The position numbers were made by a program, and so were the translations under genes. Shown here in pieces: positions 35,571-44,884 of a stretch of 64,000 nucleotides of DNA. How positions within the stretch are numbered: the stretch's first letter is position 1; each line of letters begins with the position of its first letter. Origin of the DNA: Sphingobium sp. Z007 (GTDB taxonomy: Bacteria > Pseudomonadota > Alphaproteobacteria > Sphingomonadales > Sphingomonadaceae); the NCBI RefSeq assembly GCF_900013425.1, contig NZ_FBXK01000005.1, positions 62,001 to 126,000 on the forward strand. Reading direction: 5' to 3'. Under the pieces are notes generated by a model. That model had not been told where the DNA came from and ran no database searches. It was given only the letters and a program-made list of their open reading frames with translations.

Positions 35571-36693
35571 TGAGACCTGTGCGCGGGTGGGCGTAGAGCG
35601 CTGAAACACGTTGTTTTTTCTATTTTTGGGTGGTGCTGGACTTCCATCTCCGCCGCTCTGGCAAGAGCGGAGACACCCTTTATGCCAGGGCCGCGAGAAT
35701 GTTCATGGTGCGCTTGAGGTTGTAGGCGATGGCGGTGAGATGGACTTGAACGGCGGCTTTGGCGAGACCTCGCCATCGCATTCGGCGCAGGCCATAGCAG
35801 CGCTTCCATGTACCGAAGATCTTCTCGATCCGGCCCCGCACTCTGTGGATCGGTTGATTCCATTCTTTGAGTTTACGCAGCGTTTCCTGTTCGTCGCGGC
35901 CCCACATGCCGGTGGCGACGATCCGCGCTATGCCGCCCTTTGCCCGCACAGCATCACAGAAGTGGTTGCCGCGATAGGCACTGTCGGCAAACACCTCGCC
36001 GGGATTGTCGGGCAGCGCTTCGGGGCCTGCCTTGCCATCGTTAATATTGGCAGATGTGATCGATACTTCCTCGACTAACGCCGTATCAGCATCGGCGCCG
36101 ACATGTGCCTTGAAGCCATGGACAGCCCGTTTTCCCTTATGTTTGACCCATCTCGCATCATCATCGTCCTCGCTGGCCGAGGCAATGATCGTGGCATCGA
36201 CCAGCGTGCCGGTCTTGACTGTGACTGCCTTTGATTTGAGCTGCGCCGTCACAGCCAGGAACAGTAACCGATCCAGCTTGTGGGCGACCAGTTCCTTGCG
36301 AAAGCGTACAAATGCTGTCCGTTCTGGTGTCGCTTCCGTACCCGAAAAACCACAAAAGCGGCGGAAGGAAGCCCGATCATCAAGCGCCTCGGCCAGCTTC
36401 ACGTCCGACAGGTCGTACCAGATCGATAAAAGTAGGGCCTTGAACATCGCCAGAGGTGGCCAGGCGGGCTCGCCCTTGCTGGCAGAATAAAGCGGATCGA
36501 GAAGCGCCGCGACCGAAGCCCAATCAATCAGCTTGCCAAGCGTGTCGAGCGATGATGCCGACCGCGCGCGACCAGCAAAACCAAACCGCTCCTGACCAAT
36601 CGAACGATGCGCCACGTCCTGCTCTCCTCTTCGGAAAGCTCATAGAATCAGCAATTAAAGCCGTTGTCTACGCCCACCCGCGCACAGGTCTCA
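35571..36693 (-). mobile_element. IS5-family insertion sequence, complete
   Basis: The element is about 1.12 kb. It is bounded by perfect inverted repeats of at least 26 bp (35572-35597 and 36667-36692; outer bases GAGACCTGTGCGCGGGTGGG), extendable by one or two bases. Depending on where the end is drawn, the flanking direct repeat is TTCA (4 bp) or ATTCAT (6 bp). One intact transposase gene lies inside. It landed a few bases after the aminopeptidase terminator, so it disrupts no gene. Perfect ends and an intact frame suggest recent arrival. Confidence 0.93.
35680..36615 (-). CDS. IS5-family DDE transposase
   Basis: A 311-aa transposase, full length with no frameshift. The N-terminal helical region includes WPPLAMFKALLLSIWYDLSD. 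The catalytic core shows Asp in LVDATIIAS, Asp in VFADSAYRGNHF and the Glu region in HRVRGRIEKIFGTWKR, the DDE order with the Y-(2)-R-(3)-E-(6)-K-like spacing seen in IS5 members. It catalyses cut-and-paste movement of the surrounding element. The start at 36615 sits inside the right end by the usual distance. Confidence 0.93.
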   Translation of the reverse strand: MAHRSIGQERFGFAGRARSASSLDTLGKLIDWASVAALLDPLYSASKGEPAWPPLAMFKALLLSIWYDLSDVKLAEALDDRASFRRFCGFSGTEATPERTAFVRFRKELVAHKLDRLLFLAVTAQLKSKAVTVKTGTLVDATIIASASEDDDDARWVKHKGKRAVHGFKAHVGADADTALVEEVSITSANINDGKAGPEALPDNPGEVFADSAYRGNHFCDAVRAKGGIARIVATGMWGRDEQETLRKLKEWNQPIHRVRGRIEKIFGTWKRCYGLRRMRWRGLAKAAVQVHLTAIAYNLKRTMNILAALA

Positions 36694-36725
36694 TTCATAC
36701 CGATGTGCATTGATGGGAACCACTA

Positions 36726-36826
36726 CCGTTCGTGCTGAGTAGGGTCTGAGCGAAGTCCAGGCGCTGCGCCTGCATCCTTCGATACGCCATTTCGACTTCG
36801 CTCAATGGCTACTTAGGACGAACGGA
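36726..36826. repeat. REP-like inverted repeat (longer type)
   Basis: CCGTTCGTGCTGAGTAGG near 36727 and CTACTTAGGACGAACGG near 36810 are inverted arms. Inner parts (GAGCGAAGTC and GACTTCGCTC) are also complementary. It resembles the other REP units in its ends but has a longer body. It lies between the IS element and the CoA-transferase gene. Confidence 0.7.
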
Positions 36827-36848
36827 TCAAAGTAAGGCCATCAGACAC

Positions 36849-38165
36849 TTAGAACACGCGGCGTTCCCGCGCGGCGCGCGCCAGATCGTCGCGGAAGGCG
36901 GGGTGGGCGATGGCGATGAGCGCGCGGGCGCGATCGGCCAGGCTTTTGCCCTTCATGTCGGCAGAGCCGAATTCGGTGACGACGATATGGGTGTCGGTGC
37001 GCGGCGTCGTGACCGGGCCGTCGAGCCAGGGGACGATGCGCGACACGCTGCCTTTCGCCGCGGTGGAATGGCAGGCGATGATCGACCGGCCGCCCTTCGA
37101 CGCATAGGCGCCGCGCACGAAATCGAGCTGGCCGCCGGTGCCGCTATATTGGCGGCCGTTGACGAACTCCGAATTGCAGGCGCCCGCCAGGTCCAGTTGC
37201 AGCGTGGCGTTGACCGAAAGCATGGCGTCGTTCTGGGCGATGATGTGGGGCGCGTTCACATAGTCGACCGGACGGGCTTCGAGCGCGGGATTGTCGTGCA
37301 GGAAGTCGTAAAGCGGCTGGTCGCCCATGGCGAAGGCGAAGACCGACTTGCCGAGGTGCAGGCTCTTGGCGCTGTTGTCGACTACCCCGGCCTGGATCAG
37401 GCTGACGAGGCCGGGTGAAAGCAGTTCGGTGTGGATGCCGAGGCGCCGATGGCCCATCAGCGCGGCGCAGACCGCGTCGGGCACTGCGCCGATGCCCATT
37501 TGCAGGCAGGCGCCATCATCCACCATGGCGGCGATGATCGCGCCGATCGCTTCGTCGGTCGCGTTGCGGGGGAGGGACGGGATCTGGCAGAGCGGGACAT
37601 GATGTTCGACCAGGGCGGTCACGTCCGACACATGGACCAGGCAATCGCCATGGACATAGGGCATGGCGGGGTTGACCTCCACGATCAGCCGCGCGCCGCT
37701 GCGCGCGACCGCCAGCGCATAATCGGTGTCGGTGCCGAGGCTGAAATAGCCGTTGGCGTCCATTGGCGAGACGGTGGTGATGAAGCTGTCCACGCCGATA
37801 TGCTCTGTCAGGGCGCGGGGTATCTGGTGGAAGGGGACGGGGAGCAATTCGGTCAAGGGGCCAGAACCGCTCGCCAGCAGCGCGTCATTGGCGCGCTCCA
37901 CGCCGCCATGGAACAGGCTGATCCGGCGGATGCGATCGCCAAGGTCCGGGGCAAGGATGGCGGCCGCGGACGCCGCGGGCGCAAGCATGGCGTAAAGGGT
38001 GGCGTCGCGCAGCGCGCGGGCGCGGACCCGGTCGGCCAGCGCCGCCGCCAGCGCGGGCGGGAAGCTGACGGCGAGGCCGGCGACGATCTTTGCGCCATCC
38101 GGGATCAGCGCGACCGCCTGGTCCGCCGTCATCCGCTTCCCGTCATAGATGCTCTTGATCGTCAT
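36849..38165 (-). CDS. Acetyl-CoA hydrolase/transferase-family CoA-transferase
   Basis: A 438-aa class I CoA-transferase of the Cat1/ACH1/4-hydroxybutyrate CoA-transferase group. It exchanges CoA between acetyl-CoA and another carboxylate through a glutamyl-CoA intermediate; the catalytic Glu247 lies in HTELLSPGL. Other family features are GIGAVPDAVCAAL and the C-terminal VVTEFGSADMKGKSL. Length is normal for the family. It is not in an operon with the flanking genes. The donor and acceptor are not predictable. Confidence 0.9.
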   Translation of the reverse strand: MTIKSIYDGKRMTADQAVALIPDGAKIVAGLAVSFPPALAAALADRVRARALRDATLYAMLAPAASAAAILAPDLGDRIRRISLFHGGVERANDALLASGSGPLTELLPVPFHQIPRALTEHIGVDSFITTVSPMDANGYFSLGTDTDYALAVARSGARLIVEVNPAMPYVHGDCLVHVSDVTALVEHHVPLCQIPSLPRNATDEAIGAIIAAMVDDGACLQMGIGAVPDAVCAALMGHRRLGIHTELLSPGLVSLIQAGVVDNSAKSLHLGKSVFAFAMGDQPLYDFLHDNPALEARPVDYVNAPHIIAQNDAMLSVNATLQLDLAGACNSEFVNGRQYSGTGGQLDFVRGAYASKGGRSIIACHSTAAKGSVSRIVPWLDGPVTTPRTDTHIVVTEFGSADMKGKSLADRARALIAIAHPAFRDDLARAARERRVF

Positions 38166-38236
38166 GCCCTCTCCCTGGCTTGTTGTCGCCTTGTCGGCTG
38201 GACCGGCGGAGAGGGCAATCCATCATTAGTGGGACA

Positions 38237-39328
38237 TCAGTTCGGCAGACCCAGCGCCTTTACGATATCGTCCCAGGCGACCAGCTTGAAATTCTGGGCC
38301 GCGGCCGCGTTATGGCCGTCCTGCGCGATGAACAGGCCGCCGGGATAGGCCGGGCCGAAATCGCCCAGCATCAGTTCGATGCCGTCGGTTTCCTCCGACC
38401 CGCCAATGGCTCCATCGACCACGCGGAAGCGGCCGACATAGCTGTCGTCGCTGATCCGATAGAGGACATAGGCATTGTCGCCCTGGCTGGAGACGAGGAC
38501 ATAGCCGTCCTTCTCGCCCACGGGCGCGATGGCGACGCCTTCGGCGTCCATGACCAGATTCTTGCCGTCCGCTGCGGCGATTTTGGTGGGGGTGGTCGAT
38601 CCGGTCGCGCGCGCATCGAAGCGCCACAGACCGACATCTTCTTCCGCCACATAGAGCGTGCCGGTGCGGTCATCGACGGCGCAGCCCTCCGACTGGGTGC
38701 CCAGCTTCATGGTGCGGACGATCTTGCCGCTGGGCGTCGCGCTTGATGCGTCGATCGCCACCTGGTTGATCGTGCCGTCCTTGAGCACGATGAAGGCGGA
38801 CAGGATGCCTGCGTCACGTCCAAGGCAGACGCCATAGGCTTCGCCCGCGCCGCCATCGACCTTGCCCAGCGCGGTCAGCTTGGCACTGGCGGGATCGAGG
38901 CGGAAGAGGGCGATTTTGGCATGGGCGATGTCGTTGCGGTCACTGGCGGCGACCAGGATGCCGGGCGCGCCGCCAATAGCCACGCCGTCCTTCAGATCCA
39001 CGTTATTGACCCGGCCCGCGTCCAGAAAGGCGCGCGTCTTGCCGTCCAGACCATAGACATAAAGGCCCGCCTTCTTGTCCGTGCCCACGATCAGGCTTTG
39101 CGCCGGGTCGGCGGCATTGCGCCAGATCGCCGGATCGTCGGCCGCGTCGGCGTTGGACGTGCCAACCGGCGTGGTTTCGCCACGTGCGGTAACCGAGACG
39201 GCGGGGGTCGCATTGGCGATGCGCACGGCGACCGGAATTTCCACTTCGGCGGTAGTGCAGGCGGACAGCGTAATAAAAGTGAAACAGGAAATCATTGAAC
39301 TGTAATATTTATTACGCGATCCGGTCAT
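38237..39328 (-). CDS. Beta-propeller phytase, lipoprotein
   Basis: A 363-aa enzyme of the calcium-dependent beta-propeller phytase family, which releases phosphate from phytate. The lipobox LSAC ends at Cys24, so the enzyme is lipid-anchored. Diagnostic blocks are DAADDPAIW (61-69), QSEGCAVDD, YVAEEDVGLWR and ETDGIELML. An AGGAG six bases before the ATG supports this start. It is divergent from a TonB-dependent receptor with an 86-bp gap; such pairing suggests that the receptor takes up a product or ligand, which is an inference. Confidence 0.93.
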   Translation of the reverse strand: MTGSRNKYYSSMISCFTFITLSACTTAEVEIPVAVRIANATPAVSVTARGETTPVGTSNADAADDPAIWRNAADPAQSLIVGTDKKAGLYVYGLDGKTRAFLDAGRVNNVDLKDGVAIGGAPGILVAASDRNDIAHAKIALFRLDPASAKLTALGKVDGGAGEAYGVCLGRDAGILSAFIVLKDGTINQVAIDASSATPSGKIVRTMKLGTQSEGCAVDDRTGTLYVAEEDVGLWRFDARATGSTTPTKIAAADGKNLVMDAEGVAIAPVGEKDGYVLVSSQGDNAYVLYRISDDSYVGRFRVVDGAIGGSEETDGIELMLGDFGPAYPGGLFIAQDGHNAAAAQNFKLVAWDDIVKALGLPN

Positions 39329-39414
39329 GTTTAGCTCCTAGCGGCCCAATGCGACGGGCCAATACAAGAAAGCGTCCGCTGGTCAATTAAACTAATTTCC
39401 AACAGGGGGCACAT

Positions 39415-41751
39415 ATGGTCGCGAATAAGTGGCTGATGCTTGGTTGCGCATCTTTGGCGCTGATTTCTTCTCATGCTTTTGCTCAGGCGCCGGCCGCGGC
39501 GGATGATATCGCCAAGACGGACGGCCCAATTACCCAAGCGAGCGACATCGTCGTCATCGCCGGCATCGGCTATCGCGACCGCACCGACACGCCCGAACCC
39601 GTGCTGAAATATGGCACCGAATATTTCCAGCGCTTCGAGCCGCTGACCGCCGGTGACGCCTTGAAGCGCGTGCCGTCCGTGACCTTCCTGTCGGACGTGA
39701 TCGAAAGCGATGCGCCGCGCCTGCGCGGTTTGCCGCCGGGCTACACCCAGATCCTGATCAATGGCGAGCGCGTCCCCGGCTCCAGCGCCGACCGCAGCTT
39801 CTTCCTCGACCGTATCCCGGCCGAACTGATCTCCAGCGTCGAAATCGTCCGTTCCTCCTCCGCGCGGCGCACCGGCGACGCGGTGGCGGGATCGCTCAAT
39901 ATCAATCTGCGCGACGGCTATGAACTGAATGGCGGCTATGTCCGCGCCGGTGGCCTGGTCTATGACGATAATGAACTGGAACCGAGCCTGGGCCTGGTCT
40001 GGGGTGGCGCGGTCGGTCCCGGCCGTTTGCTGCTGGGCGCGAACCTGCAGGGACGCCACAATCCCAAGAAGAAGGAAAGCTATCGCTACGGCGATTCGCC
40101 GGAAAACAACGCGGACTATGCGACCGACGAGTTCGACAATCGCGAGGACCAGACCGACACGCGCGACGGCAAGGATTACAGTTTCAACGGCAGCTATGAA
40201 ATCGACACGGGCAACACCAATTTCAAGCTGAACGGCTTCTATGTGAAGACCGACCGCACCGAAACCGAGCGCAGCTTCGAATATGACGACGCCACCGCCG
40301 TCACCGGCCCGGTGCCGACCGGCAATCTGCTGAGCGACAACGCCAATGTCGCCAAGATCGACCAGGAGAATTTCACGATCGACGGCAAGCTGAGCCATGA
40401 ATGGTCGGCGGGCAAGACGTCGGTGCGCGTGGGCTATGCCAAGTTCATCGAGGATCGTCGCGAGACCGAATATGAGATCGGTTTCGACGTGGACGAGGGC
40501 GACGATCCTGAGTTCGAGGGCGCGCTGACCCAGACCGACATCAAGGACCAGGAATTTTCGGTCAAGCTGGAGCATGAAGTGCCGCTCAGCGAGACGATGA
40601 AGTTCGTGTTCGGTGGCTTTTATCAGGACAAGAACCGCCGCACCGGCATCTTCGAGGCGGAATCCGACGACAATGGCGACGCCGGGTTCGACTGGAACCA
40701 GTTCGAGCGCAACCCGACCGAGCTGGCGGGCGCCTTCGGCGATCTGGAAGCGGCCGATGGCGGCGACAACCGGATCAAGGAAAAGCGTCGCGACGCCTTC
40801 GCCCTGGTGGAAGGCAATATGGACAGCCTGAAGTGGGAAGCGGGCCTGCGCTACGAACATACCAAGGTTCGGATCAGCGACTATACCGTCGACGCCGACC
40901 TGCGCGACCAAAAGGCGAGCTATGACGCTTTCCTGCCGTCGGCCTCGTTCAAATATTCGCTGACCGCCAGCGACCGCATCATCGGGTCGGTCGCGCGCAC
41001 GCTGCGCCGTCCAGAGTTCAACTATATCTCGCCGGCTTTGCTGGAAGAGGAAGTGGGCGACAGCGACCTGCTGGGCAATCCGCAGCTGCGGCCCGAAAAG
41101 GCGTGGGGCGTGGACCTGGGCTATGAACATCGCATGGGCACGGGCGGCATCGTCGGCGTCAACCTGTTCTACCGCAAGATCAAGGATTTGATCGAGCTGA
41201 CCAACACCGGCGTCGAAGGATCGGAAGGCGAGGGCACCTTCGTCTATCAACCCAAAAATGTCGGCGACGGCAAGGTGTGGGGTGTGGAGTTCGACCTGTC
41301 GACCAATTTGGGCGTGATCGGCCTGCCCGACACCGGCATCTTCGGCAATGTGTCCTGGCTGGACAGCGAAGTCACCGATTTTGCGGGCAAGCGCCGGTTC
41401 AACGACCAGTCGAAATATGTCTATAATTTCGGCTTCATCCAGGATTTCCCGAAGGCGGAGGCCGCGTTCGGCGCGACCTATCGCAAGCAGGGCGCGGCCT
41501 TTGGCCGGGTGATTTCGGAAGAAGTGACCACCACCTATGGCGCGGATTTGGAAATCTTCGTGGAAAAGCGGTTCGGCAAGAAGTTCACGATACGCGCGGT
41601 CGGCTCCAACCTGCTGAACGGCGCCAAGCGCGAAGTGTTCAACAAGTTCGACAATCTGGCCGACCAGCTGGATCGCAACTTCGACGAATATGAACTGGAA
41701 AGCGAAAAGGCCGGCCCGGTGTTCCAGGTCATGGCGCGCATGGCGTTCTGA
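39415..41751 (+). CDS. TonB-dependent receptor (phytase-linked)
   Basis: A 778-aa outer-membrane receptor. The signal peptide is about 1-24 (ISSHAFAQ), the plug domain about 60-170 (LKRVPSVTFLSDVIESDAPR, then INGERVPGSSADRSFFLDRI and SVEIVRSSSA), and the 22-strand barrel runs to the C-terminal Phe of VMARMAF. It imports a ligand using TonB energy. A site resembling AGGGGG precedes ATG 39415. It is divergent from the phytase, which fits a role in phytate/phosphate use, but iron-phytate or inositol phosphates are only guesses. Confidence 0.93.
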   Translation: MVANKWLMLGCASLALISSHAFAQAPAAADDIAKTDGPITQASDIVVIAGIGYRDRTDTPEPVLKYGTEYFQRFEPLTAGDALKRVPSVTFLSDVIESDAPRLRGLPPGYTQILINGERVPGSSADRSFFLDRIPAELISSVEIVRSSSARRTGDAVAGSLNINLRDGYELNGGYVRAGGLVYDDNELEPSLGLVWGGAVGPGRLLLGANLQGRHNPKKKESYRYGDSPENNADYATDEFDNREDQTDTRDGKDYSFNGSYEIDTGNTNFKLNGFYVKTDRTETERSFEYDDATAVTGPVPTGNLLSDNANVAKIDQENFTIDGKLSHEWSAGKTSVRVGYAKFIEDRRETEYEIGFDVDEGDDPEFEGALTQTDIKDQEFSVKLEHEVPLSETMKFVFGGFYQDKNRRTGIFEAESDDNGDAGFDWNQFERNPTELAGAFGDLEAADGGDNRIKEKRRDAFALVEGNMDSLKWEAGLRYEHTKVRISDYTVDADLRDQKASYDAFLPSASFKYSLTASDRIIGSVARTLRRPEFNYISPALLEEEVGDSDLLGNPQLRPEKAWGVDLGYEHRMGTGGIVGVNLFYRKIKDLIELTNTGVEGSEGEGTFVYQPKNVGDGKVWGVEFDLSTNLGVIGLPDTGIFGNVSWLDSEVTDFAGKRRFNDQSKYVYNFGFIQDFPKAEAAFGATYRKQGAAFGRVISEEVTTTYGADLEIFVEKRFGKKFTIRAVGSNLLNGAKREVFNKFDNLADQLDRNFDEYELESEKAGPVFQVMARMAF

Positions 41752-41775
41752 TCCGGTACTACCCCGATATGGAGA

Positions 41776-41801
41776 GGGCCGCGCATTGCGCGGCCCTTTT
41801 T
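41776..41801. terminator. Intrinsic terminator between receptor and DUF3606 gene
   Basis: GGGCCGCGC (41776-41784), loop ATT, GCGCGGCCC (41788-41796), then TTTTT. The 9-bp perfect stem with T-run ends the TonB receptor transcript. It sits 3 bp from the end of the convergent small gene and might serve both sides weakly. Confidence 0.9.
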
Positions 41802-41804
41802 CGT

Positions 41805-41990
41805 TTAGCGTCCGGTATTCAGATAGGCGGCGACGGCATCGACGCTGTCGCCGACGAGCTCGACCGCCTCCGCCAATTCTTCGGGCGATACGTCGAAGCG
41901 ATAGGTCCAGTAGAGGATCGCGGCCTCATTATCCAACGTAACGCGGTCCGCATCCATAAAGGGGTCGCTGGTCTTGGGTGCCTGTCTCAT
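41805..41990 (-). CDS. DUF3606-family small protein
   Basis: A 61-aa protein with the DUF3606 pattern: an Asp/Arg-rich start (FMDADRVTLDNEAAILYW), TYRFDVSPEELAEAVELVG and a short helix end. The family is small, mostly found in alphaproteobacteria, and without known function. The frame is open to ATG 42044, which would give 79 aa, but residues before 41990 are Cys/Gln-rich and not typical of the family, so I prefer 41990; no strong ribosome site decides. Its 5' side faces the OPT transporter gene end. Confidence 0.7.
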   Translation of the reverse strand: MRQAPKTSDPFMDADRVTLDNEAAILYWTYRFDVSPEELAEAVELVGDSVDAVAAYLNTGR

Positions 41991-42049
41991 AGGACAGCTA
42001 GAAAGGCATAATTGACGCTGCTTTTCCGCTTCCCTTTGGGACATGTTTC

Positions 42050-44032
42050 TTAGGTCAGTGGGCTGCTCGCCCAGTTTTTGAGCTTGGCATAGAGCGCCGC
42101 AATGGCACCGGCGAAGACCAGGATGGAAAGCGGCACGGCCCAGGCGTTTTCCGCCACCAGCGCGAGCGGCGCGTCGCTGTCGGTGCTGGCGACGATGCCG
42201 GCGAAGGCGACGCCGAACAGACTTTCGCCCACGATGAAGCCGGTCGCCATCAGCACGCCCATGCGTTCGGCAAATTCCGGGTTCGCCTGGCGCAGCGACC
42301 AGCGGTTGTAGAGATGGCCGATCAACGCGCCGACCGGGATCAGCAGGGTGAGCGCCATCGGCAGATAGATGCCCATGCCGACCGCGAGCGGGGGCAGGCG
42401 CAGCTTGCCCGACTTGCCCAGCAGTTCATCGACCAGCACCACGACGGCGCCGATGCCCGCGCCGATGCCGATCAGGCCCCAGTCGAGATCGCCGCCCAGC
42501 ACGCCCTTGGCCAGAGCGGAGATGAGCGCGGCCTGCGGCGCGGGCAGGGCGTTCGGCCCGGCGCCGGGCGCGCCGGCGAAACCGAAGGCGCTGTTGAGCA
42601 GATCGAGCACCGGCGGGATCACCAGCGCGCCGAACAACACGCCCAGGATCAGCGCAATCTGCTGCTTCCACGGCGTCGCGCCGACCAGTTGGCCGGTCTT
42701 GAGGTCTTGCAGATTATCGTTGGAGATGGTGGCGATGCCGAACACGATCGCGGTGGTGAACAGGGCATAGGCGATCAGCGCCTGCGTTTGCTGCGGATCG
42801 TCGCCGCCCGAACCGTAGATGGCGGCCAGCATCAGCGACGCGCCCAGCACGGCGAGGATGCCGACGCCCGAAATCGGACTGTTCGATGCGCCGATCAGAC
42901 CCGCCATATAGCCGCAGACCGACGCGATGATGATGCCCGCGACCAGCACATAGGCCAGCGTCAGGCCGATGATCGGCACGGGATTGTCGGCGATCGGACC
43001 GCCCTGAGCGAAGACCCAGAGCAGGAAGCCGATCGGCACCAGCGCGGCGAGGATGGTGCCGCCGACGATGGAGATGGGCAGGTCGCGCTCTGTGATGTCG
43101 AGGTCGGCGGCGTTGCCCGCCTTGCGCGTGGCGTTGGCGACCAGGGCGGAGCGGATGCCGCTGACGATCGGGCCGAGGATCTTGAGCAGGGTCCAGATCG
43201 CCGCGACGCCGATGGTGCCCGCGCCAATGAAGCGGGCCTTCATGCGGAAGGTGGTGCCGACCAGATCGGCCAGGTCCGCGCCGGCGGGGACGGGGGTGGT
43301 CAGATAGGGGACGATGCCGACCCAACTGATGAGCAGGCCGATGAACATGGCGACGCCCACAGAAAGCCCGACGAGGTGACCGACGCCGATCAGCGCCATC
43401 GAGAAGCTGGTGGAGACCGACGTCGCGCCCCCGCCGAATGGGAAGAAGGTGGCGGCTTCTTCGGCCAGGATTTTCGTCTTGGCGATGATCGAAAAGCTGG
43501 CTGCGGCGATCGCGCTGGCGACGATAGCGGCCAGGCCCCGGCGATTTTCCTCCAGCCCCTCGCGCGAGCCCGCGCCGACCTTCAGCACTTCGGCCGCCGC
43601 GACGCCTTCGGGATAGGGGAGGTCGGAGCCGGTGACGAGCGCCCGGCGCAGCGGCACCGAATACATGACGCCCAATATGCCGCCCAGCGCGATGGTGCAG
43701 GCGGACAGCCAATAGGGGAAGCCCTGCCACCAGCCGATGATGACCAGGCCCGGCAGCACGAAGATGATGGCGGACAGCGTGCCCGCGGCGGACGCGATCG
43801 TCTGGACGATGTTGTTTTCCAGGATCGTGCCGGTCGAAAACAGCCGCAGCACGGCCATGGAGATGACCGCTGCGGGGATGGAGGTGGCGAAAGTCAGGCC
43901 GATCTTGAGGCCGAGATAGACGTTCGCCGCGGTGAAGATGAGAGTGATGAGCGCGCCGAGAATGACCCCGCGCAGCGTCAGTTCGGCCATGGCGCCGGTT
44001 GGCGTTCCCCGGCCCTTAGCTTCCATTGTCAC
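42050..44032 (-). CDS. OPT-family oligopeptide transporter
   Basis: A 660-aa inner-membrane protein with about 15 hydrophobic segments. The start ELTLRGVILGALITLIFTAA followed by NVYLGLKIGLTFATSIPAAV is the conserved OPT N-terminus, and SLPYPEGVAAAEVLKVG-like sequence (DLPYPEGVAAAEVLKVG) follows. Members move small peptides or metal chelates with protons. ATG 44032 or 44026 could be the start. It is a single gene with no linked peptidase, so the substrate is open. Large open frames on the opposite strand are composition artefacts. Confidence 0.93.
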   Translation of the reverse strand: MTMEAKGRGTPTGAMAELTLRGVILGALITLIFTAANVYLGLKIGLTFATSIPAAVISMAVLRLFSTGTILENNIVQTIASAAGTLSAIIFVLPGLVIIGWWQGFPYWLSACTIALGGILGVMYSVPLRRALVTGSDLPYPEGVAAAEVLKVGAGSREGLEENRRGLAAIVASAIAAASFSIIAKTKILAEEAATFFPFGGGATSVSTSFSMALIGVGHLVGLSVGVAMFIGLLISWVGIVPYLTTPVPAGADLADLVGTTFRMKARFIGAGTIGVAAIWTLLKILGPIVSGIRSALVANATRKAGNAADLDITERDLPISIVGGTILAALVPIGFLLWVFAQGGPIADNPVPIIGLTLAYVLVAGIIIASVCGYMAGLIGASNSPISGVGILAVLGASLMLAAIYGSGGDDPQQTQALIAYALFTTAIVFGIATISNDNLQDLKTGQLVGATPWKQQIALILGVLFGALVIPPVLDLLNSAFGFAGAPGAGPNALPAPQAALISALAKGVLGGDLDWGLIGIGAGIGAVVVLVDELLGKSGKLRLPPLAVGMGIYLPMALTLLIPVGALIGHLYNRWSLRQANPEFAERMGVLMATGFIVGESLFGVAFAGIVASTDSDAPLALVAENAWAVPLSILVFAGAIAALYAKLKNWASSPLT

Positions 44033-44095
44033 CCATCGTCCCCTTGGCTTGGCGCTTATCTATAGCGACTGGTAATAATGTTGCTTGGCTGTGGA

Positions 44096-44884
44096 TCAAT
44101 CGGAAAGTGATCGGGCGGCTTTTTCCGCGACGGTCACCGGCCGCGCGACCCGATCGAGCCAGCTATCGACGATGTTGGTCCACCGCTGATAGCCGCGCGC
44201 ATTCATATGCAGGCCGTCGGGGCGAAAGAGCGACGCGTCGGGCAGTCCGTCGGCCGCGATCAGCGCCGAACCGACGTCGATATAGTCGAACCGTTCGGCG
44301 CGCGCGCGGGCGGCGATGGCGGCGTTGACCTGCGCCATCTTGGGATAGAGGGTCCAGCGGATCGGGCTGGGTTTGAGCGAAAGAAAGGCGATCGGCGCGC
44401 GCGGATAGTCGGCCCGCAGCCGCTTGAGCAGCGACAGCAGGTTGCGGGTTACCGCATCGGGCGTGCCGCCCGCCGCCAGGTCATTGTCGCCGACATAGAC
44501 CACCACCACCCGCGGCGGTGCCGGGGGCAGGAGGTGCGGATAATAATGCAGCACATCGGGCGTCGTCGCCCCGCCAAAGCCGCGATTGACGGTGCTGATA
44601 TCGGCAAAGCTGGATGCTATGTCCCACATGCGGATGCTGGAACTGCCGATGAACAGGGCAGCGTCGCGCATCGGCGTTCCGGCATTATTGGCCTTGGCGA
44701 AGGCTTCAATCTCATTGGAGAAGGGGAAGCTGGGGTCGGCCGTGGGCGGCGGCGCTGGGGTGGGGGCAGCGGCCACAGGGGCGCTGGCCAGCAACAGTAG
44801 CGCGCCGATGCCGACCAGCCCAGTTCCGCGGCCTCCGCGCTTAATGGCGGTGGAGCGGGCGCAGATGATATTTACCGTCCGCAT
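44096..44884 (-). CDS. SGNH/GDSL-family hydrolase
   Basis: A 262-aa exported esterase-type hydrolase. A signal-like region (about 17-39, LVGIGALLLLASAPVAAAP) follows a basic N-terminus. SGNH blocks are the nucleophile Ser in FIGSSSIRMW, Gly in NRGFGGA, Asn in VVYVGDNDLAAG, and Asp/His in RPDGLHMN. Such enzymes act on esters of lipids or sugars. I place the start at 44884, 44 bases inside the 3' end of hspQ. This overlap suggests coupling, but a shorter start cannot be ruled out. Confidence 0.82.
   Translation of the reverse strand: MRTVNIICARSTAIKRGGRGTGLVGIGALLLLASAPVAAAPTPAPPPTADPSFPFSNEIEAFAKANNAGTPMRDAALFIGSSSIRMWDIASSFADISTVNRGFGGATTPDVLHYYPHLLPPAPPRVVVVYVGDNDLAAGGTPDAVTRNLLSLLKRLRADYPRAPIAFLSLKPSPIRWTLYPKMAQVNAAIAARARAERFDYIDVGSALIAADGLPDASLFRPDGLHMNARGYQRWTNIVDSWLDRVARPVTVAEKAARSLSD

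Noticed and set aside
42314..44065. 583-codon open frame on the plus strand
   Set aside because: It is antisense to the OPT transporter and is mostly Asp, Arg, Gln and Gly, the usual composition artefact.
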